Origin: Pricia mediterranea
GTDB lineage: Bacteria > Bacteroidota > Bacteroidia > Flavobacteriales > Flavobacteriaceae
Length of the DNA: 64,000 nucleotides
Reading direction: 5' to 3'
Assembly (NCBI RefSeq): GCF_032248455.1
Contig: NZ_JAVTTP010000001.1
Coordinates: 2,540,501-2,604,500, forward strand
Position 1 is the stretch's first letter. Each line of letters begins with the position of its first letter. This document shows, one piece after another, positions 61,799-64,000 of this stretch. The position numbers and the translations under genes are program-made. The notes under the pieces are model-generated. The model worked only from the letters and a program-made list of their open reading frames with translations, was not told the DNA's origin and made no database searches.

Positions 61799-64000
61799 TT
61801 ATGCTGCTGTTTCCAACGCCTTTCCTTTTTTCGCCGTCTGCTTCTTTTTCTTGTTGCTACGGCTTCGAACCTTAATCTTTATCCGATACACTATATTAAA
61901 AAGTACTGGGACAATAATCAGGGTCAAAAAGGTCGCCACCAGCAATCCAAAGATGACGGTCCAAGCTAAGGGGCCCCAAAAGATGACGTTGTCGCCTCCG
62001 ATATAGATTTTCGGATCGAAGTTCGAGAATAGTGAGAAGAAGTCGATGTTCAGGCCAATGGCTAAGGGAATCAGTCCCAGAACCGTAGTGATAGCGGTCA
62101 AGATTACGGGGCGCAGTCTTGCCTTACCCCCGACTACGATGGCATCCGTCGCGTCGTCGATTTTTAAAAGGTCCCGATCATCCAAATCAAGCTTCACCTT
62201 TTTACGATCGATCAGAATCTGGGTATAATCCAACAGCACAACGCCATTGTTCACCACAATACCGGCCAGGGAAATGATACCCATCATGGTCATCATGATC
62301 ACAAACGGCCATCCGGTGAGCATCAGTCCTCCGAAAACCCCGATAAAACTCAGAAAAATGGCCAACATAATGATAATAGGTTTAGAGATGCCCCCAAACT
62401 GAAAGATTAAAATCAGTAAGATTAACCCCAGGCCCGAAAAGAAGGCGCCTACCAAAAACTGCATCTGTTTGTTCTGTTCCTCGATCTGCCCGGTGTAATC
62501 GATTTTTACATCATTGGGAAGTCCTTCGAAGTTTTTCATTTCCTCCTGGATCTGGCTAACGATTGCTGCTGCGTTGCCTCCAGGTTTAAGACCTGAATAT
62601 ACGGTAACCACCCGGTTCCCGTTACGGTGTTTTATAGCACTAAACCCGGAAGTGTTCTTTTCAGATGCCACGGCCGAAATAGGAATTTCCTTAATCTGTC
62701 CGGTAGCGGCGTCCCTAAAGATAATGTTCTGGTTGAAGAGGGCACTCTTGTCATATCGAAGGTCTTTGTTAAAACGAACGTTGATATCGTAGTCGTCACC
62801 GTCCTCCTTGTAGACGCCCGCTTTTTCACCGAACAGCGACCGTCTCAATTGGTTGCCCACTTGTCCGGCGGCCACACCCAATTCTCCTGCCTTTTCACGA
62901 TCGACGCTTACTCGCATCGATGGTTTGTTCTTGTTCACGTCTATTTTAAGTTCTTCTATGCCTCCGATGTTTCTTGAATTGATGAAATTCACGATATCCT
63001 CGCCGACATCTATCAGTTCCCCATAATCTTTTCCTTCGAGTTCTATATTGATCGGGGAACCTGCTGGTGGGCCGCTGGGCTGTTTCTCCACCGATATGGC
63101 GAGGCCGGGGTAGATGCCATCGAGGGCATCCTGAACTTTCTGGCGGATGATCTCGGTATCTTTTCCTTGACGGAACTTGAACTCGCTAAAGTTGACCGTA
63201 ATTTTTCCCCTATGTGGCATTTCGGCATTGGAACCTCCGTCGGTATAAGGATTGCCAGCCCCTTCGCCTACCTGCGATATCCTTGAGGTTACCATATAAT
63301 TTTCTCCATCTTCCATATACTCGTCCTGATTGAGAACGGTTTGAACCCGGTCTTCGATTTCTTTGGTAACGGCATTGGTTTTTTCAATACTGGTACCTTC
63401 GGGATATTCTAAATACACGAAGATTTCGTTGGGGGTGTTATCGGGAAAAAACTCGATTTTAGTCCTACCGGCGCCGATGGAGGCCCCGAACAGAATGAAT
63501 ACGGCAATCAATAAAAGAAATGTAAGTCCGAAGTACCAGTACACGTTTCCGCCCCGCAGCGCGTGTTTTAACCTTGTTTCATACCAGTTTTCAAATCGGA
63601 CCATGCTATGCCGCTGAAAATTTACGGCCCATCCCTTTAGGAAATACTTATAGACCCAGAACATAAGTGCGGTGACCAATAAGACAGTGCCCAGCCCGCG
63701 TAGGGCCCCGCCGAACGCAAGAATAATGGCGCCTAGCCCCCCCAATATGATACTGAGACGTATCAATTGCCTTAATTTGAGTTCCTTTTCCCCAGTTTCC
63801 ATAAAGTTCGAAACCAGCATCGAGTTCATAAAGATGGCGACAAAAAGCGACGACCCGAGTACCACCGACAGGGTAATCGGGAAATATTTCATGAACTGGC
63901 CGAAAATTCCCGGCCAGAGCCCAAGCGGAACAAAAGCCGCTACGGTGGTAAGGGTCGAAATAATAATGGGTACGGCAATTTCACCAATGCCTTTTTTGGC
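61799..64000 (-). CDS. RND-family efflux permease, C-terminal part
   Basis: The frame is open to the right edge, reading AKKGIGEIAVPIIISTLTTV before the internal methionine at 63892, so the gene is cut by the window and the N-terminal half is missing. Present are transmembrane helices 4-6 (PIIISTLTTVAAFVPLGL is the helix 4 region), a second periplasmic porter domain (FFPDNTPNEIFVYLEYPEGT, ISVEKQPSGPPAGSPINIEL), and the last helices (GIISLAGIVVNNGVVLLDYT, RLRPVILTAITTVLGLIPLA), typical of HAE1-type drug or heavy-metal permeases. It needs membrane-fusion and outer-membrane partners outside this window. Confidence 0.95.
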   Translation of the reverse strand, partial: AKKGIGEIAVPIIISTLTTVAAFVPLGLWPGIFGQFMKYFPITLSVVLGSSLFVAIFMNSMLVSNFMETGEKELKLRQLIRLSIILGGLGAIILAFGGALRGLGTVLLVTALMFWVYKYFLKGWAVNFQRHSMVRFENWYETRLKHALRGGNVYWYFGLTFLLLIAVFILFGASIGAGRTKIEFFPDNTPNEIFVYLEYPEGTSIEKTNAVTKEIEDRVQTVLNQDEYMEDGENYMVTSRISQVGEGAGNPYTDGGSNAEMPHRGKITVNFSEFKFRQGKDTEIIRQKVQDALDGIYPGLAISVEKQPSGPPAGSPINIELEGKDYGELIDVGEDIVNFINSRNIGGIEELKIDVNKNKPSMRVSVDREKAGELGVAAGQVGNQLRRSLFGEKAGVYKEDGDDYDINVRFNKDLRYDKSALFNQNIIFRDAATGQIKEIPISAVASEKNTSGFSAIKHRNGNRVVTVYSGLKPGGNAAAIVSQIQEEMKNFEGLPNDVKIDYTGQIEEQNKQMQFLVGAFFSGLGLILLILIFQFGGISKPIIIMLAIFLSFIGVFGGLMLTGWPFVIMMTMMGIISLAGIVVNNGVVLLDYTQILIDRKKVKLDLDDRDLLKIDDATDAIVVGGKARLRPVILTAITTVLGLIPLAIGLNIDFFSLFSNFDPKIYIGGDNVIFWGPLAWTVIFGLLVATFLTLIIVPVLFNIVYRIKIKVRSRSNKKKKQTAKKGKALETAA

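Overview
The window reads as chromosomal DNA of a marine-type Flavobacteriaceae (Bacteroidota). The evidence is a SusC/SusD pair, a hybrid two-component system with a beta-propeller sensor, DUF3078 and DUF5723 outer-membrane proteins, a fused hemC-hemD gene, -7 promoter elements of the TAnnTTTG type, and almost no Shine-Dalgarno sequences. The genus is not resolvable by eye; Zobellia/Maribacter-like is an inference. No tRNA, rRNA or CRISPR array was seen.

Layout. 0-7.3 kb is a heme-biosynthesis cluster (hemA, fused hemC-hemD, hemE, hemF, a lipoprotein, hemB) divergent from a truncated AraC-type regulator gene, with a perfect palindrome in the shared control region. 7.3-11.6 kb holds a serine hydrolase, a DUF21/CBS membrane protein and hflX. 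11.6-20 kb is a gene-sparse accessory zone around a 1373-residue hybrid histidine kinase/AraC regulator: small secreted proteins, single-helix microprotein candidates, a decayed lipoprotein gene, and three copies of a direct-repeat element (ATACAG-N13-CTATACA, 21-base period) seen nowhere else in the window by eye. 20-31.6 kb is a sugar oxidation locus: GMC oxidoreductase with its small subunit, three TIM-barrel isomerase/epimerase-type proteins (two with export signals), a Gfo/Idh/MocA oxidoreductase, an MFS permease and two DUF1080 (3-keto-glycoside hydrolase-type) lipoproteins. This fits glycoside breakdown through 3-keto intermediates. 31.7-34 kb is housekeeping (yicC, gmk, nadD).

34.0-35.7 kb is one complete GC-rich insertion sequence with recognisable ends. 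35.7-40.4 kb carries a CAP-domain lipoprotein and a phosphate uptake pair (outer-membrane porin and PiT transporter) whose upstream regions share the same promoter architecture. dgt, a DUF3078 protein and dxs follow. 45.3-46.8 kb is an AT-rich two-gene island, an M43-type metalloprotease without signal peptide plus a small membrane protein, preceded by an orphan terminator. 47-52 kb carries an uncharacterised locus around a membrane-bound TPR-LytTR regulator. 52.3-57.2 kb holds tadA, a small membrane protein, a ClC channel with CBS domains and aspS. 57.3-61.8 kb is a SusC/SusD pair closed by a terminator, and the right edge cuts an RND efflux permease.

The most unusual material is the orphan hybrid regulator with its direct-repeat sites, the metalloprotease/membrane-protein island, and the promoter architecture shared by the phosphate porin and PiT genes.
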